64,000 bases of DNA from assembly GCF_029360705.1 (NCBI RefSeq), contig NZ_JARKMX010000008.1:2534202-2598201 (forward strand), written 5' to 3'. Shown piece by piece: positions 27,301 through 34,683 of the stretch. The DNA is from Paraflavitalea pollutisoli. Its GTDB lineage: Bacteria > Bacteroidota > Bacteroidia > Chitinophagales > Chitinophagaceae. A model generated the notes under the pieces. The model was not told the DNA's origin. It was given only the letters and a program-made list of their open reading frames with translations, and did not search any database. A program made the position numbers and the translations under genes. Position 1 is the stretch's first letter. Each line of letters begins with the position of its first letter.

Positions 27301-27781
27301 GCCCAATCAGTCCATCGACCTCAACAACATCATTCGACTGGTGGAAAGCGACCTCGAATTACTGATACAGCAAAAAGACGCCACCATCGAAACCAATACC
27401 CTCCCCGTCATACAGGGCAACTCCACCTTGATCCACCAGCTCTTTTACAACCTCGTACAAAATGCACTCAAATTTGCAAAGACCACCGGCAAGCCGCATA
27501 TCAGCATCAAAGCACAGATCGTTGGATTGGACGGCAGCAGCGAAGCCCACATCTCCGTTACCGACAACGGCATCGGGTTCGATGCCCAATACGCCGACCG
27601 CATCTTTGAAACATTTGCACGACTCAACCCGGTCAACAGCTATGAAGGCACAGGCCTCGGACTCGCCCTCTGCAAAAAGATTGTAGAAAGACATCATGGC
27701 ACCATAAAAGCAACAGGAAAACAACAGCAAGGAGCAGAATTTTACATAATATTGCCCGTACATACACCCAACAGCCACTAA
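24395..27781 (+). CDS. Hybrid sensor kinase with two histidine-kinase modules
   Basis: 1128 residues from the ATG at 24395 (MQQTSMTEMVPEF). Order: PAS-like input opening MGERIRAFNWAGTPLGPVHT, GAF-like region (about 165-330), first kinase with His359 (NISHEFRTPLTLL) and N box NLISNAFKYS, then a receiver domain with Asp679 (SDIMMPRLDG) and Lys in DDYLVKPF. A PAS domain (about 755-860) and a coiled linker follow. The second kinase has His909 (VASHDLKEPVRK), N box NLVQNALKFAK and G boxes DNGIGFD and GTGLGLALCK. No membrane segment, so a soluble sensor. The lone receiver gene 20 bp downstream is the natural output partner. Confidence 0.93.
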   Translation: MQQTSMTEMVPEFLAGGGEMGERIRAFNWAGTPLGPVHTWPQSLRTCVRIMLTSRQPMWIGWGPQLIKLYNDAYKEIVRGKHPWALGTPASQVWKDIWETAGPIARKAMEQNEGSYFESQLLIMHRNGYPEETYYTYSYTPIPGDEGRTEGIFCANTDDTDRIIGDRQLKTLSLLGAHLAECTTNQEVIDRMFKALDCNPHDITFSAFYTIAGDQASLARTSLPALANHTLPENISLSSGNKLPNLMRDGLLSRKPQQLEQPESIIGPLPTGAWKLPPPQAILLPIQQAGATEPYGILIVGQNPHRLYDDKYSSFLSLLADQVTSSFANVHALEEERKRTAALAEIDRAKTTFFSNISHEFRTPLTLLMGPMEEILRDPTTLPHNRERVALAHRNALRMQKLVNTLLEFSRIEAGRIEGRFTRVDIGLITAELAGTFRSAIEKAGMSLEVSIEPIEAAVYVDLDMWERIILNLISNAFKYSNDGKIIVAVKAVNGNVQVSVTDQGIGIEADQLDKIFDRFYRVENTGGRSQEGTGIGLAMVKELVRLHQGNIQVWSEKDKGSTFTVYIPAGKQHLHPDRITEAPVNRLSQHSAAFVEEAGKWNHEEIMTAQPLSAQPAKSPVHNLQLTPPKVLLADDNADMREYVQRLLCDQFQVITANDGEDAWHKIIQHQPDLIVSDIMMPRLDGLGLLKKIRSFTHTRSIPVIFLSARAGEEAKIEGMQTGADDYLVKPFSARELVAKVEAHIRMAESRRETEKLLRNFFMQAPAAIAILQAPAFVYTLANPQYQQLFHRTEEQLIGRSIEENCTPADAQRFQALLTKAYINGTQIHTEAFEAHDRYYDFVIHPITNGQGTVTDLMLHAYEVTDKVAASKKAAENTEKLEAAVRQRTRELQRSNDDLLQFAHVASHDLKEPVRKIRTFGKRLQDEYSHDIPEKGQVFLDKLLNASDRMIAVIEGILSYSAISNNEQPNQSIDLNNIIRLVESDLELLIQQKDATIETNTLPVIQGNSTLIHQLFYNLVQNALKFAKTTGKPHISIKAQIVGLDGSSEAHISVTDNGIGFDAQYADRIFETFARLNPVNSYEGTGLGLALCKKIVERHHGTIKATGKQQQGAEFYIILPVHTPNSH

Positions 27782-27801
27782 CCCTTTTTTTCCAATAAAA
27801 A

Positions 27802-28227
27802 ATGTACAACACCCTTCTATTGGTCGATGATGATACGGATGACGCCGAACTGTTTGTCGAAGCACTTCAGGAGATTGACGACACAGTGACCTGTTATGCC
27901 GCAGCCGACGGCCGGCAGGCACTCGAGCACCTGGATCAACACAGTACCAAACCGGATATTATCTTTCTGGACATCAATATGCCAGGCATGAACGGGTGGC
28001 AATGCCTCACCGAACTCAAAGAGAACCCTGCCAACAAAAACATCCCCGTCATCATCTATTCCACCTCCGCCGCCAAACGTGACCGCGATATCGCTGCCAA
28101 ACTCGGCGCCCTCGGCTTCATCACCAAACCAGCCGACTACCAGGAGCTCAAAAACATACTCCGCCAGCTTCTCAGCCAAACCAACGAACAACAACTCCGA
28201 GACTCCATACACCAGTTGACAGCCTAA
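27802..28227 (+). CDS. Stand-alone receiver-domain response regulator
   Basis: 141 residues, one CheY-like domain and no output domain. The acidic pocket is LLVDDDTDD, the phosphorylated residue is Asp57 (IIFLDINMPG), with Thr/Ser in IIYSTSAAK and the switch Lys in FITKPADY. This resembles the Rcp1-type regulators that serve phytochrome-like kinases. It starts 20 bp after the hybrid kinase and is very probably cotranscribed. Downstream signalling must be by protein contact or phosphotransfer. Confidence 0.92.
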   Translation: MYNTLLLVDDDTDDAELFVEALQEIDDTVTCYAAADGRQALEHLDQHSTKPDIIFLDINMPGMNGWQCLTELKENPANKNIPVIIYSTSAAKRDRDIAAKLGALGFITKPADYQELKNILRQLLSQTNEQQLRDSIHQLTA

Positions 28228-28247
28228 TGCCATAGTTCGTATTTTTG
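28216..28247 (+). promoter_or_regulatory. Promoter of the SIR2-TPR gene
   Basis: TTG at 28216-28218, 21 nt, then TATTTTTG at 28240-28247: a full match to the Bacteroidota pattern. It begins inside the 3' end of the response regulator gene. Predicted transcription start near 28254, so the first usable start codon is ATG 28278. Confidence 0.65.
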
Positions 28248-28277
28248 CCGTTCGCAGAACTCCTTAAAACGGCAACC

Positions 28278-30347
28278 ATGGCAACCACCCATACAACAAC
28301 AGGCAACGAAGGATTTGTACTATTTGCAGGCGCAGGCGCCTCCATGGCCCCACCAGCCTCCTTACCTGGCTGGAACGCCCTCAACGATGCCATCCTCGAC
28401 ACCCTGTGGGACAGACTGCCACAATACGGCATCAAAGACGCCTGGCGCGACAAGATCCTCGGCGCCATCCGCGGCCACCGCGACAGCAACCAGTTTCCGC
28501 CCGACTACCAGGCACAGCTCATGGCCGAGCGCACAGGTATTCGTTACTTCGAACTGCTGAGCGCCGTAGACGCCGATGCCTACAATGCCATTCATTACTA
28601 CACCGCACTACTGGCAAAAACAGGCACCATCAAAGCCGTCGTCACCACCAACTTCGACCGCAACTTCGAACGTGCCTTCGAAGCCGCCAGCATACCCTAC
28701 GAAGCTTACTACGACGAAGCAGGTTTCAATAAACTCGCCCTCCACAACGAGGCAGCCCCGATGGCCATCATCAAGATACACGGTTCCTGCACCGACCCTG
28801 CCTCCCTCATCGATACGCGTCAGCAGCGGCTCAAAGGCCGGGCAAAGGCATTGCAGACTGCACTCAACCAGCTCATGCAACAACATCAGTTATTGTTTGC
28901 AGGCTTCTCCGGCGCCGACTTCGATGATGACAAGAACTACCTCGGCTTCTGGGATGCCGCCCCCACCGGCAAAGGATTTACTTACCTCAACCGCCCCGGC
29001 AGCGATATACGTCCGGGCATGCAGGCCATCATCGATCAATACGGACACAAGGCAACTACGCAAACCATCGATGCTGCCACCTGGTTCGAACAGCAATTGC
29101 AAACAACCCGCACGCCCTTCCAGCCTTTTACAGGAGGAGATCAACCAGCCACGCCCATCCGCGAAAAGTTGCAGGAAAAGGTCGCAACACTCGAACCCAT
29201 GGACGCCATCAACATGCTCACCGCACTCGCAGAATCGTACGGCGATGAAGTAAGCGCCCGCTACATCTACGACAAAGCCTGGCACAGCCGTTACGAGCAG
29301 GATTATGCAGGAGAAGCCCTGTCCCGCTTCCTGCTTAACCATGGTCGCTCCTATGTATTCAATTTCCAGGACAAAGTAGAAAGAGCCGCCAGCGCAGGCG
29401 TACTGATCACCCAATCCACCATCGGCGATCAACCCGCAGGGCTCGAGGAACTATTTACCAACCCGGCGAAGATGAACCTCAAGCACCAGCAAAACACCTC
29501 GCCCGAAACTCCTGGCCTCATTGCCCTCGCCCAAACCTTTCTCGGCAACCCAATCCTTTTCTCGACCTTCCCCAAAGGCCTGGGTCCCTATTTTCGGAGA
29601 GAGCCCTCCCCTACGGAAATGGCAGATATCATCTATTACTACTCCTGGTTTGCACTCATTTACGGCGAACTGGAAAACGTTGGGTTCCTGCACTATGCCA
29701 TCAATGAAATGGAAGCCGCCTGCGATGAACCACGCCTGGCACAATTGCTTTGCCGCCGTGCCATGATGAAATTGCAACTGGAGCATCCAGAAGTACAGGC
29801 CTCGGCTAAAGATGATATGGAGAAAGCACGCCGCCTCGCAGAAAAATACCATGAACCGCATTTGCTGGCCCATAGCGCCCTGGTAATGGCGATGGCCGCC
29901 CGCAGGGACAAACAGTTTACAGAAGCCCTGCAATACATACAACAGGCACAAAAAGGATTTGAAGCCCTCAACAGGATACCGCAGTACATGGAATCGATGG
30001 TAGAATACCTTAAAATACTATTGCTGGGTTTTGCCACAGAAGCGGTCAGCAAACAATTTCTGCTGACCCTGTTCCAGCAGATCGACGAAAAAGTAAGTGG
30101 AGATTATATCAGAAGGGTCGCAGCCTATGAACCGGAATACTGCTTTCATGGTGCGCTGTTGCTCGGCAACTACACGACCGCCCCCCGCGAACAGGTCATA
30201 TCCTGGTTTGCCGATGCCGTCTTCCGGGCCGAGCTGACAAGGCAGGAGCGCAATACCGCGCATTATCGCAGTACCTGCCAGCAACTGGGATTGGCCGAAG
30301 AAGTAGAAGCATTGGTAGCTGTGATGAAAAAACAAACGGAGGGATAA
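28278..30347 (+). CDS. SIR2-domain protein with helical-repeat C-terminus
   Basis: 689 residues from the ATG at 28278; an in-frame TTG at 28245 lies within the -7 promoter box and cannot be used. The N-terminal 270 residues are a SIR2-like NAD-binding domain: FAGAGAS (18-22 region), VVTTNFDRNFE with Asn125, and KIHGSC with His168, the two residues needed for NAD hydrolysis or deacylation. From about 300 on, the protein is helical, with TPR-like pairs (LAHSALVMAMAARRDKQFTEA, split by short turns). SIR2 plus repeats is the architecture of several phage-defence NADases. No other defence gene is adjacent, so this role is an inference. Confidence 0.8.
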   Translation: MATTHTTTGNEGFVLFAGAGASMAPPASLPGWNALNDAILDTLWDRLPQYGIKDAWRDKILGAIRGHRDSNQFPPDYQAQLMAERTGIRYFELLSAVDADAYNAIHYYTALLAKTGTIKAVVTTNFDRNFERAFEAASIPYEAYYDEAGFNKLALHNEAAPMAIIKIHGSCTDPASLIDTRQQRLKGRAKALQTALNQLMQQHQLLFAGFSGADFDDDKNYLGFWDAAPTGKGFTYLNRPGSDIRPGMQAIIDQYGHKATTQTIDAATWFEQQLQTTRTPFQPFTGGDQPATPIREKLQEKVATLEPMDAINMLTALAESYGDEVSARYIYDKAWHSRYEQDYAGEALSRFLLNHGRSYVFNFQDKVERAASAGVLITQSTIGDQPAGLEELFTNPAKMNLKHQQNTSPETPGLIALAQTFLGNPILFSTFPKGLGPYFRREPSPTEMADIIYYYSWFALIYGELENVGFLHYAINEMEAACDEPRLAQLLCRRAMMKLQLEHPEVQASAKDDMEKARRLAEKYHEPHLLAHSALVMAMAARRDKQFTEALQYIQQAQKGFEALNRIPQYMESMVEYLKILLLGFATEAVSKQFLLTLFQQIDEKVSGDYIRRVAAYEPEYCFHGALLLGNYTTAPREQVISWFADAVFRAELTRQERNTAHYRSTCQQLGLAEEVEALVAVMKKQTEG

Positions 30348-30361
30348 AGAGAGTCACCTGC

Positions 30362-32218
30362 TCACACGCCCGGCTGCACGCTGGGCTCATCCACCGGCGT
30401 CACCAAAAAGCTTTGCATATCGATCAATTGACGGTACACGCCGTTACGCAACAACAATTCCTGGTGCGAACCCTCTTCCACCACCTGCCCATGCTCCAGC
30501 ACAATGATCTTGTCGGCATGTTGAATGGTACTTAAGCGGTGCGCAATGATCAGCGAGGTCCTGTTCTTCATCAGGTTGTTGAGCGCCTCCTGCACTAGCT
30601 TCTCCGAAGCGGTATCCAACGCCGACGTCGCCTCATCCAGCAACATGATCGGCGGGTTCATCAGCACAGCCCGGGCAATACAGATACGCTGCCGCTGACC
30701 ACCCGACAACTTCACGCCCTTGTCACCGATATTGGTATGGTAGCCATCCGGTGTAGCCAGTATAAAGTCATGCGCATTGGCGATCCGAGCCGCTGCTTCT
30801 ACCGCCTCCCGGCGTACTTCCGGCAAACCAAAAGCGATATTGTTGTAGATGGTATCGTTGAACAGGATCGACTCCTGGTTCACGATGCCCATCAGCGAAC
30901 GCAAGGACGCAATCGTGTAACGCTGAATATTCACCCCATCGATCAATACCTCACCGCTCCCGGGTTGAATAAACCGCGGCAACAAATCCATCACGGTCGA
31001 TTTGCCACCACCAGAATGCCCCACCAACGCAATGGTTTGTCCCTTGGGGATCGTAAAGCTCACGTTGTGCAGTACTTCTTTTTCCTGGTAGGCAAAAGTC
31101 ACATCGCGCAATTCAATACCCTCCCGGAAACCCGGTACCGGCACTGCATTCGGCGCATCGGCAATCTGTGGCTTTTCATCGATGAGGGCCAGCACCCGCT
31201 CACCGGCAGCAATGCCCGAATGGATCTGCGAGAAAGAGGCAGAGATCGCTTTCGCCGGCCGCATCACCTGCGAAAACAAAGCGATATAGGCTATAAAGTT
31301 TGCCGCATTCAACCCACTGTTATTGGAAAGCACCAGCGATCCACCGTACAACACGATACCGGCCACCATGAGAATACCCATAAACTCCGATACCGGCGAC
31401 GCCAGCTGCTGCCGCTTCGCCATAGATCGGATGATGGAAGAATACCGTTCATTCTCCGCATTGAACCGCCCGGTAATAAACCCTACTGCGTTAAAAGCCT
31501 TGATCACCCGGATGCCGTGCAACGCTTCATCCAGGTAACTGATCATAGCAGCATACGACTGGTGCGAAGCGATCGCCTGCTCCTTGAGCTTGCGCACGAT
31601 CTTCGAAATGATCCAGCCCGCCAGCGGGATCACGAGAATGGATACCAGTGTCAGCTTATATGAAATGATAAACAACGTGATGAGGTACACGATCAGTGTC
31701 AGCGGTTCCTTAAACACAACCTGCAGCGTACCCGTCACCGAATACTGTACCACCTGCACATCTGCCGATATCTTCGACATGATATCACCCTTCCGTTCAT
31801 TGCTGAAATACCCCAGGTGCAGGTTCATGACATTTTGGAATACCGCCTTGCGCAGGTTGAGCAACGTATGGATACGCAGGTTTTCCATCGTCCGCTCCGA
31901 CAGGTAGCGAAACAAATTACCTAGTAAAACCGAAACAATGATGACCCCGCAGATCATTTGCAGGATGGTAAAGATGGGATAATGCTGGGTAGCCTGCGCT
32001 GCGTAATAGTTAAAAGCCTTGAATATATCGAAGAAATGTTCCGGTCTGGGGGGCATTTCCCGACTATTAGGCTGGTTAAACAAAGTGCTCAGCAACGGCG
32101 CCACCAACGCCAGGTTGAGCGTACTGAAAATAACCGCCAACAAAGTGAAGAGAATATAGGGAATCGCATAGCGCGCCATGGGCCGCGCAAAAGACAATAA
32201 CCGGAAATAGGTCTTCAT
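30362..32218 (-). CDS. MsbA-like ABC exporter (permease fused to ATPase)
   Basis: 618 residues. Six membrane helices (about 15-330) are followed by the ATPase: Walker A GHSGGGKST with Lys406, signature LSGGQRQR, Walker B IMLLDEATSALD and the switch His in IIAHRLST. Such half-transporters work as homodimers; MsbA flips lipid A-core across the inner membrane, others export drugs or peptides. The many glycosyltransferase genes downstream in the window make a glycolipid substrate plausible (inference). It converges on the SIR2 gene, 14 bp apart, and diverges from a glycosyltransferase. Confidence 0.92.
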   Translation of the reverse strand: MKTYFRLLSFARPMARYAIPYILFTLLAVIFSTLNLALVAPLLSTLFNQPNSREMPPRPEHFFDIFKAFNYYAAQATQHYPIFTILQMICGVIIVSVLLGNLFRYLSERTMENLRIHTLLNLRKAVFQNVMNLHLGYFSNERKGDIMSKISADVQVVQYSVTGTLQVVFKEPLTLIVYLITLFIISYKLTLVSILVIPLAGWIISKIVRKLKEQAIASHQSYAAMISYLDEALHGIRVIKAFNAVGFITGRFNAENERYSSIIRSMAKRQQLASPVSEFMGILMVAGIVLYGGSLVLSNNSGLNAANFIAYIALFSQVMRPAKAISASFSQIHSGIAAGERVLALIDEKPQIADAPNAVPVPGFREGIELRDVTFAYQEKEVLHNVSFTIPKGQTIALVGHSGGGKSTVMDLLPRFIQPGSGEVLIDGVNIQRYTIASLRSLMGIVNQESILFNDTIYNNIAFGLPEVRREAVEAAARIANAHDFILATPDGYHTNIGDKGVKLSGGQRQRICIARAVLMNPPIMLLDEATSALDTASEKLVQEALNNLMKNRTSLIIAHRLSTIQHADKIIVLEHGQVVEEGSHQELLLRNGVYRQLIDMQSFLVTPVDEPSVQPGV

Positions 32219-32270
32219 ATTACTGAAGATACTGATTTAAGACCTATTTTTAATCAATCGTATAGATACC

Positions 32271-33287
32271 GTGCAAGCTTATAACACCACCATACAGTAC
32301 ACCCTCGTCATCTGCACCTGGAATCCCGATGAACGCCTGCTGGCACGCTGCCTCACCGCCGTAGCCCGGCTCGACACCCACGATATCACTACCGAAGTGA
32401 TCATTGTCGACAACAACAGTCAGCAACCCGTCCACCAGCTACCGATCGTACAGACCATGATCGCCGAACACGCGCATTGGCAAACCCTCCTGGTTGCCCG
32501 GCAAGGCGTACAGTTTGCCCGCATGGCTGCTATCGAAAAAGCGCAGGGTGTCCATACCGTCTACTTCGACTACGACAACGAACCAGCGCCCGACTACCTG
32601 CAGCAATTGCAAATATTGCAGGAACAATATCCCGAAGTAGCAGCCTGGGGGCCAGGTCACGTCTCCGTCGACTTTGTTGATGGCATAGACCCCGGCCTCG
32701 AAGCCTATGCACGCATCGCCTTTCAGGAAAAGCACACCCGGCGTACACAGTTCGCCAGTTTACCCAATTGGGAAGCTTGCTATCCCTTTGGCACGGGCCT
32801 ATGTACAAAAACAGCCTTGTTGAAAGAATATGTGGTACGCGCACACCTCGGCGAGTTCACATTGGCTGGCCGCACTGGTCAGCGGCTCACCAGTGGTGAA
32901 GACACACAAATGGTACTGCTTTGCATCGCAGCAGGATATGCGGCCGGCAGCAGTCCATTACTGCAACTCACCCATATGATCACCGGCAATCGCGCCAATA
33001 CAGCCTACCTCAAGCGGCTGGCATTCGGCACCAGCCTGTGTTATGCGACCTGCCTGTTGCAGGTATTCCCGGAGCAGGCAATGAACATCGGTCGGCAGCA
33101 GATCCCCGCCACAAAGTTCAGTCGCCAGGCAGTCAAAAAAGCCATTGCCGTTAGCCTCCGTCGCACCCCGCAGCGGCAGTTTGCCCTCGCCACCTGGCTG
33201 GGTCAGCAAGCCGGCATCTGGCAGGCAGTAGGCCATCCCCTGCCCCGTCCGGTACGCAGCATCATTCGGTATTTACAATTGGGCTAA
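32271..33287 (+). CDS. Family 2 glycosyltransferase
   Basis: 338 residues with a GTG start at 32271; no in-frame ATG precedes the conserved strand. The GT-A opening is TLVICTWNPDERLLARCL, and the sugar-nucleotide/metal motif is YFDYDNEPAPD. The C-terminal half is basic and rich in Gln, probably peripheral to the membrane. The 3' end overlaps by 15 bp the stop of the convergent secreted-protein gene. Donor and acceptor unknown; the setting suggests surface glycan assembly. Confidence 0.85.
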   Translation: MQAYNTTIQYTLVICTWNPDERLLARCLTAVARLDTHDITTEVIIVDNNSQQPVHQLPIVQTMIAEHAHWQTLLVARQGVQFARMAAIEKAQGVHTVYFDYDNEPAPDYLQQLQILQEQYPEVAAWGPGHVSVDFVDGIDPGLEAYARIAFQEKHTRRTQFASLPNWEACYPFGTGLCTKTALLKEYVVRAHLGEFTLAGRTGQRLTSGEDTQMVLLCIAAGYAAGSSPLLQLTHMITGNRANTAYLKRLAFGTSLCYATCLLQVFPEQAMNIGRQQIPATKFSRQAVKKAIAVSLRRTPQRQFALATWLGQQAGIWQAVGHPLPRPVRSIIRYLQLG

Positions 33288-33830
33288 AGCAGCCTGCGCG
33301 TGCTGAATCAAAACGATCATCTTTTCTATTTCCTTACCAGGTATTTCCAACGAATCTTCATAGGCCTTGATATTGGTACCAGGATACACCTGACGGCACA
33401 CCAGGTACCAACCCTTGATGTACAGACCAGCATGATAAAAACAGGATACATGCACGCCATTTGCTGCAATGACATCCACATTGGTCTTATCCCCGATACT
33501 ACCCTCCACCATCCGTTGCCCATAACGCAACAAATCAAGTATAGCAGGCAACTCATCCGCGTCGAGAAAGAAAGAATAACGAAGACCCTGTTCATTAAAG
33601 AACAAACTGAGTCCCAACAGGGAAGAGTCCGTTTTCACATCAGTCACCTTACGCACTTCTACCCGCCAGGTTTTCACCTTGCCGATATATTGTTTGTTAA
33701 CAGCCGTCACACGCCCTGGTGTGGCAGCAAACTTTTCATAGCGGCTCAACAGACTCATACGGTCCTGCTCGGATTGGCCTTGCACGGCCCTGGCCATAAC
33801 CAACGAGAACAATAGTAAAAGAATAGGCAT
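33273..33830 (-). CDS. Secreted hypothetical protein, paralogue A
   Basis: 185 residues with a signal peptide (MPILLLLFSLVMARAVQG). The mature part opens with a Ser/Arg helix, then PGRVTAVNKQYIG and mostly strands. It clearly shares its plan with the next gene: PGR near the start, a WRVEVRKVTDV / FWIDVVKVSDI strand, LDLLRYGQR / LNLLEHCQR, then a VYP/FYA-x-N-V/I stretch and a closing helix. This is a tandem duplication. No known domain recognised. Confidence 0.7.
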   Translation of the reverse strand: MPILLLLFSLVMARAVQGQSEQDRMSLLSRYEKFAATPGRVTAVNKQYIGKVKTWRVEVRKVTDVKTDSSLLGLSLFFNEQGLRYSFFLDADELPAILDLLRYGQRMVEGSIGDKTNVDVIAANGVHVSCFYHAGLYIKGWYLVCRQVYPGTNIKAYEDSLEIPGKEIEKMIVLIQHAQAALAQL

Positions 33831-33864
33831 ATATAGTATGGTTAAATGATAAAAGCTTTCGCTG

Positions 33865-34419
33865 CTACAGCTCTTTCAACGTTTCCAGGGCTTGCTTCCA
33901 GAGTTCAACGAGTTTATCGAGATCCCGGTAAGGCGCGGAGGTAATGCGTCGTGGCACCTCCACATTGGAGTAAGCATAGAACTGCCGGAAATGAATGACA
34001 CCCCAGGAAGCCTTATCCCGTTCTGGCAAGGTAATAGAAGCGTGCAGGCTATTGGAAGTGGTATACACGATGGTCTGAGCCCCCTTTCCGGTTTGCGGAT
34101 ACGTCCGCTGACAATGTTCCAGCAGGTTCAGTACACCGTAAGCTTCCACCGGATCGAAATTTAATGCCCATTGCTCATTTGGTTCATTGTTGCGCGCCCA
34201 TACCCTGATGGCCTTTCGACTGGTATCACCCCGAATATCGCTTACCTTCACCACATCGATCCAAAAATAACCTATGCTCCCAATGAGTTTAGCTTCATGC
34301 CTCAAAATACGTCCAGGCTCTATAGAAAACATTTCCACGGCACTGAGCAATACTTCCTGGCTACGTGCCGGCACCGCCGCAAAGAATAGACAAAAAGAGA
34401 AGAGTAAATATTTATACAT
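33865..34419 (-). CDS. Secreted hypothetical protein, paralogue B
   Basis: 184 residues from the ATG at 34419 (MYKYLLFSFCLFFAAVPARS, a signal peptide). The frame extends to 34473 without a plausible start. It is homologous to the gene 34 bp downstream, and the two probably form one transcript. Cys content is low, so it is likely periplasmic or outer-membrane-associated. Function unknown; the duplicated pair sits between a glycosyltransferase and a TonB receptor. Confidence 0.7.
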   Translation of the reverse strand: MYKYLLFSFCLFFAAVPARSQEVLLSAVEMFSIEPGRILRHEAKLIGSIGYFWIDVVKVSDIRGDTSRKAIRVWARNNEPNEQWALNFDPVEAYGVLNLLEHCQRTYPQTGKGAQTIVYTTSNSLHASITLPERDKASWGVIHFRQFYAYSNVEVPRRITSAPYRDLDKLVELWKQALETLKEL

Positions 34420-34683
34420 ACCGCACAGATTGGTTATACCAACAAATCTGCCCTGTTTACCAACACAAAGCAATAGCCGGAATCAACATTAAGAATTCGA
34501 CAACAGCGTTTTAACAGGCTATTGGCATAACCCACGCAACCAAAACTCCCGCCCGCATAAAAGAAAACTGCCCGTACCAGTCGACACCGGAGGCATCGAC
34601 CAGCACAGGCAGCTACTAAACAAACAACACAGAAAACCTGCTAAAGAATAATATCTCGTGCTTCCGAAAGGAAACGAATAAGT

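Noticed and set aside
28216-32218. Multi-gene defence island around the SIR2 gene
   Set aside because: Neighbours are a receiver protein and an ABC exporter; only the single SIR2 gene supports a defence role.
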